47,363 nt of DNA, taken from positions 1 through 47,363 of the forward strand of contig JAMNYO010000136.1 of assembly GCA_023622765.1 (NCBI GenBank). Reading direction: 5' to 3'. The stretch is from Bacteroidota bacterium. GTDB taxonomy: Bacteria > Bacteroidota > Bacteroidia > Bacteroidales > Dysgonomonadaceae. Of this stretch, positions 26,148-33,219 are shown one piece after another. Every line of letters begins with the position of its first letter. Position 1 is the first letter of the stretch. Both the position numbers and the translations under genes were made by a program. The notes below the pieces were generated by a model. It saw only the letters and a list, made by a program, of their open reading frames with translations, did no database searches and was not told the DNA's origin.

Positions 26148-27011
26148 ATGAAACATTTATATAAAATTTGTGTTTTTTGCTCACTGCTTGTGTTAGGATT
26201 CGTTAGTTGTGAGCAGGATAATACGGGTGCGTTGTACGAAGATGTGTCAGGGGTAACTTTTGCCAACGCTAAATTGAATAGCGTCACGGTACAAGCCACG
26301 AACCCCTCGTTTACGGTAGACCTGTTAAGGGCCGATAGCTCCTCACCTTTGTCGGGAAATGTCACGTTTGAAGCTACATTGCCCGATAAAAGCTCACTAG
26401 AAGGTGTAACTGTTTCGGGTTACTCTTTTGGCGCAGGTGAAACAAAGACGACCATTACAGTTAACGTGGATCCCCTTGAAATTGGTGTAGTTTTAAGCAT
26501 GAAGTTCACTATACCTGATAATGCTCTCACCCCTGTCAGTGGGATAGGCACTTTATCTGTTGATGTTCAAAAAGCATATACTTGGCTACCCTTAGGCAAG
26601 GGTAAATATGTCGATAATTGGGTGTCAGGTGTTGAATATCCGGTTGATATTCAAAAAGCGGAAGGATTCAATAGGTATAGGGTGTTGAATCCTTACGTGG
26701 AAACGTTGAAAAATGATGATGGAGAATGGGAGGATTGGAGAGCCACCTCTTCTGCCCCTCACGTGGAGTTCTGGACAACCGAGAATAACTTGGTTAGTTT
26801 CCTGCCATTTTTCCTTGGACTAAACTACCAAGCTGATTCAAAGCAGCCAATTTATGCCTATCACGCGTCTGCTTTCTCGGGTCTTTCTCCCGATTTCAGC
26901 AAGTGGGTTGATAGTAAAACGGTTCAATTAGCACCATATTTTTACATTCAGGGCTTAGGAGGATGGAACAATACCCAAAAGAATGGTGTTATCATTATCA
27001 CGATGCCATAA
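26148..27011 (+). CDS. SusCD-associated surface lipoprotein, function unknown
   Basis: A 287-residue lipoprotein (signal ending in GFVSCEQD) starting 22 bp after SusD. Residues ~30-140 look like an Ig-like beta-sandwich (many strands with T/V alternation: VTVQATNPSFTVDLLRA, GETKTTITVNV). The C-terminal half is rich in Trp and aromatic residues (YVDNWVSGVEYPVDI, HVEFWTTE, GLGGWNN), as expected for a ligand-binding surface. Position and architecture fit the SusE/SusF-like or surface glycan-binding protein slot. The ligand is unknown. It ends the operon and is followed by a strong terminator at 27047. Confidence 0.75.
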   Translation: MKHLYKICVFCSLLVLGFVSCEQDNTGALYEDVSGVTFANAKLNSVTVQATNPSFTVDLLRADSSSPLSGNVTFEATLPDKSSLEGVTVSGYSFGAGETKTTITVNVDPLEIGVVLSMKFTIPDNALTPVSGIGTLSVDVQKAYTWLPLGKGKYVDNWVSGVEYPVDIQKAEGFNRYRVLNPYVETLKNDDGEWEDWRATSSAPHVEFWTTENNLVSFLPFFLGLNYQADSKQPIYAYHASAFSGLSPDFSKWVDSKTVQLAPYFYIQGLGGWNNTQKNGVIIITMP

Positions 27012-27046
27012 GTGATTAGGGAATTGTTTTTCACATGAATAATTTG

Positions 27047-27080
27047 GGGGCTGTCTTGAAAGTGAAGACAGCCCCTTTTG
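27047..27080 (+). terminator. terminator of the susC-susD operon
   Basis: An 11-bp perfect stem GGGGCTGTCTT (27047-27057) with AAGACAGCCCC (27065-27075), 7-nt loop, followed by TTTTG. It lies 36 bp after the last lipoprotein stop. From here to the tRNA (27305) there is only a promoter element. Confidence 0.9.
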
Positions 27081-27284
27081 TATCTCACCTTCCCCTCTTA
27101 TCATTACCTTCTCCTTCTCCACCCTGAAGTAAAGGTAGGTTTGGTGGTATTTCCGCTTCACCTTCCCGCTTGACTTTGCCTTGTCAAAGCTCAACTTAGC
27201 AGTGAGACACACAGAGAAACATGTGCCTATTGAATCATCGTCTAAAAAAAGTCGGAGGAATGCTCTTTTATAAAAAAAAATCCG

Positions 27285-27292
27285 TACATTTG
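27285..27292 (+). promoter_or_regulatory. -7 promoter element for tRNA-Lys
   Basis: TACATTTG, an exact TAnnTTTG match, 13 bp before the first base of the tRNA, giving a leader of only a few nucleotides. Confidence 0.65.
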
Positions 27293-27304
27293 CAGCCTGA
27301 AAAT

Positions 27305-27377
27305 GACTCCGTAGCTCAGTCGGTAGAGCAATTGACTCTTAATCAATGGGCCGAGGGTTCGAGTCCCTCCGGGGTCA
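27305..27377 (+). tRNA. tRNA-Lys (anticodon CTT)
   Basis: A 73-nt cloverleaf: acceptor GACTCCG pairs with CGGGGTC (one G-U), D arm GCTC/GAGC, anticodon stem ATTGA/TCAAT with loop CTCTTAA giving anticodon CTT, T stem GAGGG/CCCTC with loop TTCGAGT, and discriminator A. The CCA end is not encoded (CCG follows). Confidence 0.96.
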
Positions 27378-27409
27378 CCGCGTGTACAGAGACTTGCAGG
27401 GTGTCCCGC

Positions 27410-27470
27410 AGGTCTTTTTCACATGTGAGGATATTTTGTCGTTCGCAAAGAGGTCATTTTTTCACGTGTG
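27410..27470 (+). repeat. two degenerate copies of a CACRTGTG-containing motif
   Basis: AGGTC followed by a T-run and CACATGTG (27410-27427), and AGGTC followed by a T-run and CACGTGTG (27451-27470). The two copies are about 41 bp apart between tRNA-Lys and the OmpA-family gene. They could be a duplication or binding sites. Confidence 0.4.
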
Positions 27471-27641
27471 TAGTCATCAGACTTGTCAAAAAAATGAGGA
27501 AAAACAGGATAGGGAAAGAAAAATACGGGTGGAAAAATAAAAAAAAGGGAAAAAGCTTGTTTTTTACAAAAAAATTGCGAACTTTGTAAAACAAACCGTG
27601 TTATAACTGGAAAGTATATTCATTAACTAAGTTTTATACAT

Positions 27642-28748
27642 ATGAAGAAAGTATTTACACTGATTACGGCACTATTCGTGCTATCGTTCGCGAGCTTCTC
27701 GCAAGAAGATACTCGCCAAATTAAAGAGCCTGAGAAAACGGTTTTTAAGCCGCACGCTTTCTTGCAACTGCAAGGTGGGGCTGCTTACACTCTAGGTGAG
27801 GCCGAGTTTAAAGACCTAATTTCCCCGGCAGCATCGCTGCAAATAGGGTATCGCTTTTCGCCCGTTTTGGGATTGCGCTTAGGCGCTACAGGTTGGACGG
27901 GTAAAGGTGGTTGGGTAGTTCCAGCGCAACTGTACGAGTTTAACTACGTGGAGGGGAACTTGGATCTTTTGGTTGATCTGGCATCGGCATTCGGGGGATT
28001 CAACCCCAGTCGCGTGGTATCGCCCTACATCTTTTTAGGAGGTGGTGGCGCTTACGGGTTTAACAACGATGAGGCGAAAGCGCTCAACACGGGTGGTCAC
28101 AAATTAGAGTTGCTCTGGGAAGACAGCAAGATTTTCTGGGCTGCACGGGGTGGACTGGGATTCGATTTTCGCCTTGGAGATGCCGTGAGCCTTATGTTGG
28201 AAGGTAACGTGAACATGCTGCCGGATGACTTCAACTCGAAAAATGCGGACCATCCCGACTGGCAGTTTAACGCGTTGGCTGGTATCAAGATTAACTTGGG
28301 CAAGAGCGTGGAGAGGATCCCGCCCGTCTATTACGAACCGAAACCCGAACCTGCACCCGCGCCCAAACCCGCGCCCAAACCCGCGCCCAAACCTGAACCC
28401 AAGCCGATGGTTGTTTTGGAGATGCCGGTACTGCCAAGTATACACTTCGCATTTGATAGCGATGTGGTGGATACGAAAGAGTACGCCAATGAACTGGCCA
28501 CCATCGTTTCGGTGCTGAAGGAGTTCCCGAACGAGAACGTGGATATTATTGGGTACACCGACCACCATGGTCCCGATGCTTACAATGACGGTCTCTCCTT
28601 GAGAAGGGCTGAAGCAGTTAAGAAGTACCTCGTGGAGCAAGGTATCAGTGCATCGCGCTTGAAAACCAGTGGCGAGGGTAAAGACACGAAAACAGAAGGA
28701 AAAGACAGGCTTACCATTAAGGCTCGTCGCGTTGATGTGACCAAGTAG
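27642..28748 (+). CDS. OmpA-family protein with proline-rich linker
   Basis: A 368-residue outer-membrane protein that anchors the membrane to peptidoglycan. It has a signal peptide (cleavage after FASFS, before QEDT), an N-terminal barrel (~35-225) with GGAAYTLGEAEF and SPYIFLGGGGAYGF, a linker of PKP/PAP repeats (~232-256) coded in part by three perfect 12-bp repeats at 28356-28391, and an OmpA domain (~260-368) with IHFAFDSDVVD, DIIGYTDHHGP, LSLRRAEAVKKYLVEQGI and RRVDV. The Asp/Arg pair of the peptidoglycan site is present. It begins 34 bp after a weak GAACTTTG element (27574-27581 region) and ends before a 15-bp hairpin at 28779. Confidence 0.93.
   Translation: MKKVFTLITALFVLSFASFSQEDTRQIKEPEKTVFKPHAFLQLQGGAAYTLGEAEFKDLISPAASLQIGYRFSPVLGLRLGATGWTGKGGWVVPAQLYEFNYVEGNLDLLVDLASAFGGFNPSRVVSPYIFLGGGGAYGFNNDEAKALNTGGHKLELLWEDSKIFWAARGGLGFDFRLGDAVSLMLEGNVNMLPDDFNSKNADHPDWQFNALAGIKINLGKSVERIPPVYYEPKPEPAPAPKPAPKPAPKPEPKPMVVLEMPVLPSIHFAFDSDVVDTKEYANELATIVSVLKEFPNENVDIIGYTDHHGPDAYNDGLSLRRAEAVKKYLVEQGISASRLKTSGEGKDTKTEGKDRLTIKARRVDVTK
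28356..28391 (+). repeat. three perfect 12-bp repeats in the OmpA linker
   Basis: CCCGCGCCCAAA occurs three times in tandem (28356-28367, 28368-28379, 28380-28391), coding for the linker tetrad Pro-Ala-Pro-Lys, with degenerate units on both sides. Copy changes keep the frame. Confidence 0.85.
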
Positions 28749-28778
28749 CTTTTATTATAAACGTTTGGTAAGCGAATG

Positions 28779-28814
28779 GAGTAGGAGGAAAACGAATTGG
28801 TTTTCTTCCTACTC
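28779..28814 (+). terminator. hairpin terminator after the OmpA-family gene
   Basis: A 15-bp stem with one G-U pair (28779-28793 with 28800-28814) and a 6-nt loop, 30 bp after the stop. The T-run lies inside the descending arm (GTTTTCTTCC) rather than after it, so termination may be incomplete. Confidence 0.65.
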
Positions 28815-28882
28815 TCGTATTAAGTTGTTACATCTATAACATGATCATGCCAACTGCCTGTTTAACTGTATGTTCAAGAATT

Positions 28883-30046
28883 ATGACTCAAGGGTTTAAA
28901 AAGATACTGCTGTTCTTGTTGCTCCTCGCTTCGATGTACGCCTCCTGCAAGCGTGGGGATGTTTTTAGGGTCGAGGGGCAGTTGGAGGCGGCCGAGGGTG
29001 ATACCCTCTACTTGGAACAGAGGGGGCTGGCGGGAATCGTTAAGCTCGACTCCGTGGTGTTGAAAGCGAACGGGCATTTTGTTATGGAACAGCCGGCTCC
29101 CCCCAACCCGGAGTTTTACCAGTTGAGGATTGGTAAACAGGTAGCCCTGTTTGTGGTGGACTCAACGGAGACGTTGCGGGTGACCGCGAATGGGGATAAC
29201 CTCTACTACTCGTTCAAGGTGGCCGATTCGCCGGCGAACGAACGGCTTAGATGGGTGGACGAGCGCACCGTGCGGGCGACCAATGCGATTGAGGAGTTGA
29301 GAGCCCAGTACGAGGCTAAGGAGATAGGTGATGATGCGTTCGTCAAGCAGTTCGAGAACCTGATTAAGGAGTACAAGGAGGAGGCTTCGAAGGTTGTCAT
29401 AGGAAATCCCGCGAGCGCGGCGGCCTACTACGCGGTGTTCCAAAAGATAGGCGATTACCTGGTCTTTGACCCTTACGATAAGCGGGATTACGCGATGTTT
29501 GGCGCGGTGGCCACCTCGTGGAACTATTATTACCCGGAAACGGAGCGAACGAAACACCTGTATGATTTCGCGATGAACGCGTTGCGCACCCGAAAGCAAC
29601 GGGAAAAACAGAACGCACTGCTAGAGAATATCCCTGTAATTGAAACCCCGGGATTGCTTGATATCGAGCTAAAGGGGGTGAAGGGTGAACGGCTTTCCCT
29701 CTTATCGCTCAAGGGGAAGGTGGTGGTGCTTGATTTCGTGGTCTACAACGCGGAGTTCTCACCTGGGCACAACATAAGGTTGAACACGCTTTACGAGCGA
29801 TACAAGAGTAAGGGTTTGGAGATTTATCAGGTGTCGTTTGACCCGGATGAGCATTTTTGGAAAACTTCGGCGGCTAACCTGCCGTGGATCACGGTGAGAG
29901 ACCCAGGGGCGATGAATGCCGCGCTGCTCTCTACCTACAACGTGAGCGTGATTCCTACTGCCTTCGTGATTAACCGAGAGGGAGAGATTGTGAAACGGGT
30001 GGAGGATTACGAGCAACTGGCGGCCGAGCTCGAAAAGGTGCTGTAA
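28883..30046 (+). CDS. thioredoxin-fold lipoprotein (DUF4369/TlpA-like), no CxxC
   Basis: A 387-residue lipoprotein: signal LLLLASMYASC, then a DUF4369-like N-terminal beta domain (~20-110: FRVEGQLEAAEGDTLYLEQ), a helical middle (~115-240), and a C-terminal AhpC/TlpA thioredoxin-like domain (~255-387: LSLLSLKGKVVVLDFVVYNAEFSPGHN, VIPTAFVINREGEI with the conserved cis-Pro). Where active TlpA/ResA proteins have a WCxxC, this one reads AEFSPGHN: both cysteines are missing, so no disulfide chemistry is expected. ATG 28883 gives a clean lipoprotein signal; an upstream ATG at 28841 would add a 14-residue tail. Role unknown; perhaps a binding or scaffolding relative. Confidence 0.82.
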   Translation: MTQGFKKILLFLLLLASMYASCKRGDVFRVEGQLEAAEGDTLYLEQRGLAGIVKLDSVVLKANGHFVMEQPAPPNPEFYQLRIGKQVALFVVDSTETLRVTANGDNLYYSFKVADSPANERLRWVDERTVRATNAIEELRAQYEAKEIGDDAFVKQFENLIKEYKEEASKVVIGNPASAAAYYAVFQKIGDYLVFDPYDKRDYAMFGAVATSWNYYYPETERTKHLYDFAMNALRTRKQREKQNALLENIPVIETPGLLDIELKGVKGERLSLLSLKGKVVVLDFVVYNAEFSPGHNIRLNTLYERYKSKGLEIYQVSFDPDEHFWKTSAANLPWITVRDPGAMNAALLSTYNVSVIPTAFVINREGEIVKRVEDYEQLAAELEKVL

Positions 30047-30131
30047 CTTGCGACCGGTAGCAACCGCGAATGGGGAAACGCGAAAAGGGATAACCGTGAT
30101 AGAATCAGGTGCGAAAAACGGGTGAAAATTA

Positions 30132-30162
30132 TTTGCAGTATTGGAATAAAGTATTATCTTTG
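30132..30162 (+). promoter_or_regulatory. complete sigma-type promoter ahead of greA
   Basis: TTTG (30132-30135), 19 bp, TATCTTTG (30155-30162): a full match to the Bacteroidota promoter pattern TTTG-N19/21-TAnnTTTG. The start of transcription should be near 30166. It is 180 bp from greA, and a terminator lies directly downstream. Confidence 0.85.
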
Positions 30163-30187
30163 TGATTAGTACATCATGGAAAAGGAG

Positions 30188-30230
30188 GAGTTCCGATCTG
30201 ATTCAAAGAGATCGGAATTCTTTTTCTTTT
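30188..30230 (+). terminator. intrinsic terminator inside the greA leader
   Basis: A 12-bp stem with one G-U (GAGTTCCGATCT at 30188-30199 and AGATCGGAATTC at 30209-30220), a 9-nt loop, then TTTTTCTTTT (30221-30230). It starts only ~22 nt after the predicted transcription start, so transcripts from the promoter at 30155 would end after ~65 nt unless they read through to greA. Confidence 0.85.
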
Positions 30231-30345
30231 GTTGCCATTTAAGTTTTAAAGCGAAGATTTCGTATTACGCTAGCTCGAGCGGGATAATATCGGGTGTGAT
30301 AAGTAAATAGCTGGAAAATAGTGCGATTAATCAAGGAGGAGTGAT

Positions 30346-30816
30346 ATGGCTGTTACCTATATGACCGAAGAGGGACTTCGGAACTTGCAAGAAGAGCTGA
30401 TCGATTTGGAATCGGTTCAGCGACCTGCGATATCGCGACAGATAGCCGAGGCGAGAGACAAAGGCGATCTGACGGAGAACGCGGAGTACGACGCCGCCAA
30501 GGAGGCGCAGGGCTTGCTGGAGGCGAAGATAGCGCGGTTGAAGGAGTTGATCACAACGGCGAGGTTGATCGACGAAAGCAGGATCGGGACCGATGAGGTC
30601 AAAATCATGAATAAGGTCACCATCAAAAACGTGAAGACGAATAAGCAGATGACCTACACGCTGGTCTCGGAGAGCGAAGCCGATCTCAAGAGTGGGAAGA
30701 TCGCTGTGAACACGCCTATCGCGCAAGGTTTGCTGGGCAAGAAGGTGGGCGACGTGGCGGAGATCAAGGTGCCGTCTGGCATCCTGACGTTCGAGGTAAT
30801 GGATATATCAATATAA
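30346..30816 (+). CDS. greA: transcription elongation factor GreA
   Basis: Enters the secondary channel of stalled RNA polymerase and triggers cleavage of backtracked RNA. The 156-residue protein has an N-terminal coiled coil (~5-75) with the tip acidic pair region KGDLTENAEYDAAKEAQ (Asp/Glu needed for cleavage) and a C-terminal FKBP-like domain with SEADLKSGKIAVNTPIAQGLLGKKVGDV in two parts. The ATG has an unusually strong AAGGAGGAG site (30333-30341). A promoter and then a terminator lie in its leader, so it may be controlled by premature termination. The HIT gene follows after 15 bp. Confidence 0.96.
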   Translation: MAVTYMTEEGLRNLQEELIDLESVQRPAISRQIAEARDKGDLTENAEYDAAKEAQGLLEAKIARLKELITTARLIDESRIGTDEVKIMNKVTIKNVKTNKQMTYTLVSESEADLKSGKIAVNTPIAQGLLGKKVGDVAEIKVPSGILTFEVMDISI

Positions 30817-30831
30817 GGAAAGGAGGATGTT

Positions 30832-31230
30832 ATGGCAACGATATTCAGTAAAATTATAGCCGGGGAGATTCCCTCTTATAAAGTGGCGGAGGACGAGCGT
30901 TTCTTCGCGTTTCTAGACATTAACCCTGTGGCCAAAGGGCATACCTTGGTTGTTCCGAAGCAGGAGACCGATTACCTTTTTGACCTGGATGACGAGTGGC
31001 TCTCTGGTTTGGCGCTCTTCTCCAAGAAGGTGGCGCTGGCTGTGAAGAAGGCTGTGCCTTGCAAACGGGTGGGGGTGCTGGTGATGGGGCTGGAGGTGCC
31101 GCACGCCCATGTTCATCTAATACCGATGCAAAACGAGGGGGACTTGAACCCCGCCAAGCCGAAGTTGTCACTCACCCAAGAGGAGTTCAAGAAGATAGCG
31201 GGCGATATCCAATCCTTTTTTATACCCTGA
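30832..31230 (+). CDS. HIT-family nucleotide hydrolase
   Basis: Small cytoplasmic hydrolase of nucleotidyl phosphoramidates or dinucleoside polyphosphates. The 132-residue protein carries the histidine triad HAHVHLIP at 91-98 (HxHxHxx), with the family start IFSKIIAGEIPSYKV and the substrate loop LDINPVAKGHTLVVPK around 28-43. It is preceded by AGGAAAGGAGG and starts 15 bp after greA, so the two form an operon. The natural substrate is not known. Confidence 0.94.
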   Translation: MATIFSKIIAGEIPSYKVAEDERFFAFLDINPVAKGHTLVVPKQETDYLFDLDDEWLSGLALFSKKVALAVKKAVPCKRVGVLVMGLEVPHAHVHLIPMQNEGDLNPAKPKLSLTQEEFKKIAGDIQSFFIP

Positions 31231-31263
31231 TGCGCGTGTTGTTTTGCCTGTAACGTATTATCA

Positions 31264-31298
31264 CTCTCTTACAATGGCATGCTATTTGCAAAAGAGAG
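31264..31298 (+). repeat. inverted repeat upstream of htpG
   Basis: CTCTCTT (31264-31270) and AAGAGAG (31292-31298) enclose 21 nt, about 25 bp before the htpG start. The spacing suits a binding site more than a tight hairpin. It does not match the CIRCE consensus. Confidence 0.35.
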
Positions 31299-31323
31299 GT
31301 AGAGACCATTTAGATTCTACGAT

Positions 31324-33219
31324 ATGATGATACGAAAAGGAGAGATCGGGGTATCCACGAGCAACATTTTCCCCATAATCAAGAAGTTTTTGTACAGCGA
31401 CCACGAGATATTCGTGCGAGAGATCGTGTCGAACGCGGTGGACGCGACCCAGAAAATGAAGACGCTTGCTGACGTGGGTGACTACCAAGGTGAGCTAGGC
31501 GACCTGAACATTAGGATTGCCATCGACAAGGAAAAGAAAACGCTGACCATTTCCGATAGAGGAATCGGGATGACGGCCGAAGAGGTGGACAAGTACATCA
31601 ATCAGATCGCACTCTCGTCGGCCAACGACTTCCTTGACCAGTACAAGGAGAACGCGAACGCGATCATAGGCCACTTCGGACTGGGCTTTTACTCGTCGTT
31701 CATGGTGTCGAAGAGGGTGGAGATCATCACGAAGTCCTACCGGGATGAGGCGCCGGCCGTGAAGTGGGCCTGCGATGGCTCGCCGGAGTTCACCATGGAG
31801 GAGGTAGAGAAAACGGACCGGGGTACCGACATCGTGCTGCATATTGATGAGGAGCACGAGGAGTACCTGGAGGAGGCCAAGATAGAAGCACTCCTGAACA
31901 AGTATTGCAAGTTCTTGCCGGTACCCATCGTCTTTGGGAAGAAGAAGGAGTGGAATGAGGGCAAGATGGTGGAGACGGGCGAGGATAACGTGATCAACCA
32001 CACAGAGCCACTATGGAAGAAGCAACCCGCCACGCTAAAGGACGAGGATTACCTGCAGTTTTACCGCGACCTGTATCCCCATTCGTTCATGGAGGAGCCG
32101 ATGTTCTGGATCCACCTGAACGTAGACTACCCGTTTCACCTCACCGGTATCCTTTACTTTCCTAAGATTAAAAGCAACTTAGACCTGCAACGCGATAAGA
32201 TACAGCTCTACTGTAACCAGGTGTTCGTGACCGATTCGGTGGAAGGGATTGTTCCCGAGTTCCTGACGCTGCTGCACGGGGTGATCGATTCGCCCGATAT
32301 ACCGCTTAACGTCTCCCGTTCGTACCTGCAGAGTGATAACAACGTGAAGAAGATATCCAACCACATCACCAAAAAGGTGGCAGATAAGCTGGAGGAGCTT
32401 TTTAAGAAGGAGCGTACGCTGTACGAGGAGAAGTGGGAGAGCCTGAAGCTGTTCGTGGAGTACGGGATGCTTACCGAGGAGCGGTTCGTGGAGCGGGCGA
32501 TGAAGTTCGCGCTGCTGAAGAACAGCGAGGGTGACTACTTTACGCTGGAGGAGTATAAGACGCTGGTGGGGACCAGCCAAGAGAACAAGGAAGGCGAGCT
32601 GGTCTTCCTTTACACCGACAACCCGGAAGAACAGCATGCTCCCGTGAGCGCGGCCAAAGAGAAAGGGTACGACGTGCTGCTGATGGACGGCCAGCTGGAC
32701 GTGCACTGGATGGGATTGCTGGAGAGGAAGAGGGAGAAGACACGCTTCGTGAGGGTGGATAGCGACACGGTGGAGCATCTTATCGAGAAGGGGGAGAAGG
32801 CCAAGGTGGAATTGACCGACGAGCAGCAAGAGACCCTGGGTGAAGCAGTGAAAGCGGTGTTGCCATCCATCGAGAAGACGGAGTTTAGCGTGGAATTCAA
32901 GGCGCTAGGTGAGCAGGGTATTCCCGTGCAAATCACCAGGAACGAATTCTCCAGGCGAATGAAGGAGATGGCAGCCATGCAGCAGATGGCGTTTTACGGC
33001 GAGATGCCTCACATGTGTCAGGTGGTGCTGAACGTGGACGACCCGAGGCTGAAGGCGTGGATAGCCGAAAATGAGAACGTGGCAAAAGAGGAGGTCGTGG
33101 AAAAAGCGAAAAACGACGACCGGTTGAAACAGATGATCGACCTGGCGCTGCTCTCCAGCGGTATGTTAAAGGGTGAAGCGCTGAGCGACTTCGTGAAACG
33201 TAACTTCGAGACGATATGA
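31324..33219 (+). CDS. htpG: molecular chaperone HtpG (Hsp90)
   Basis: ATP-dependent cytoplasmic chaperone for late folding of client proteins. The 631-residue protein has the GHKL ATPase domain (~1-210): EIFVREIVSNAVDA (with the catalytic Glu/Asn), DRGIGMTAEEV and GHFGLGFYSSFMV. The middle domain starts near 225 (NHTEPLWKK) and includes RVEI-type and DIPLNVSRSYLQSD segments. The C-terminal dimerisation domain follows to 631. The start may be ATG 31324 or the adjacent ATG 31327. Its stop overlaps the next ATG (ATGA), so coaA is coupled to it. A 7-bp inverted repeat upstream may take part in stress control. Confidence 0.96.
   Translation: MMIRKGEIGVSTSNIFPIIKKFLYSDHEIFVREIVSNAVDATQKMKTLADVGDYQGELGDLNIRIAIDKEKKTLTISDRGIGMTAEEVDKYINQIALSSANDFLDQYKENANAIIGHFGLGFYSSFMVSKRVEIITKSYRDEAPAVKWACDGSPEFTMEEVEKTDRGTDIVLHIDEEHEEYLEEAKIEALLNKYCKFLPVPIVFGKKKEWNEGKMVETGEDNVINHTEPLWKKQPATLKDEDYLQFYRDLYPHSFMEEPMFWIHLNVDYPFHLTGILYFPKIKSNLDLQRDKIQLYCNQVFVTDSVEGIVPEFLTLLHGVIDSPDIPLNVSRSYLQSDNNVKKISNHITKKVADKLEELFKKERTLYEEKWESLKLFVEYGMLTEERFVERAMKFALLKNSEGDYFTLEEYKTLVGTSQENKEGELVFLYTDNPEEQHAPVSAAKEKGYDVLLMDGQLDVHWMGLLERKREKTRFVRVDSDTVEHLIEKGEKAKVELTDEQQETLGEAVKAVLPSIEKTEFSVEFKALGEQGIPVQITRNEFSRRMKEMAAMQQMAFYGEMPHMCQVVLNVDDPRLKAWIAENENVAKEEVVEKAKNDDRLKQMIDLALLSSGMLKGEALSDFVKRNFETI

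Noticed and set aside
27221-27589. Long open frames across tRNA-Lys
   Set aside because: They overlap the tRNA and its promoter and have no protein-like features.
28104-28640. Long minus-strand open frame inside the OmpA-family gene
   Set aside because: It is a shadow of the coding strand; Gly/Arg-rich translation arises from the Pro-rich linker.
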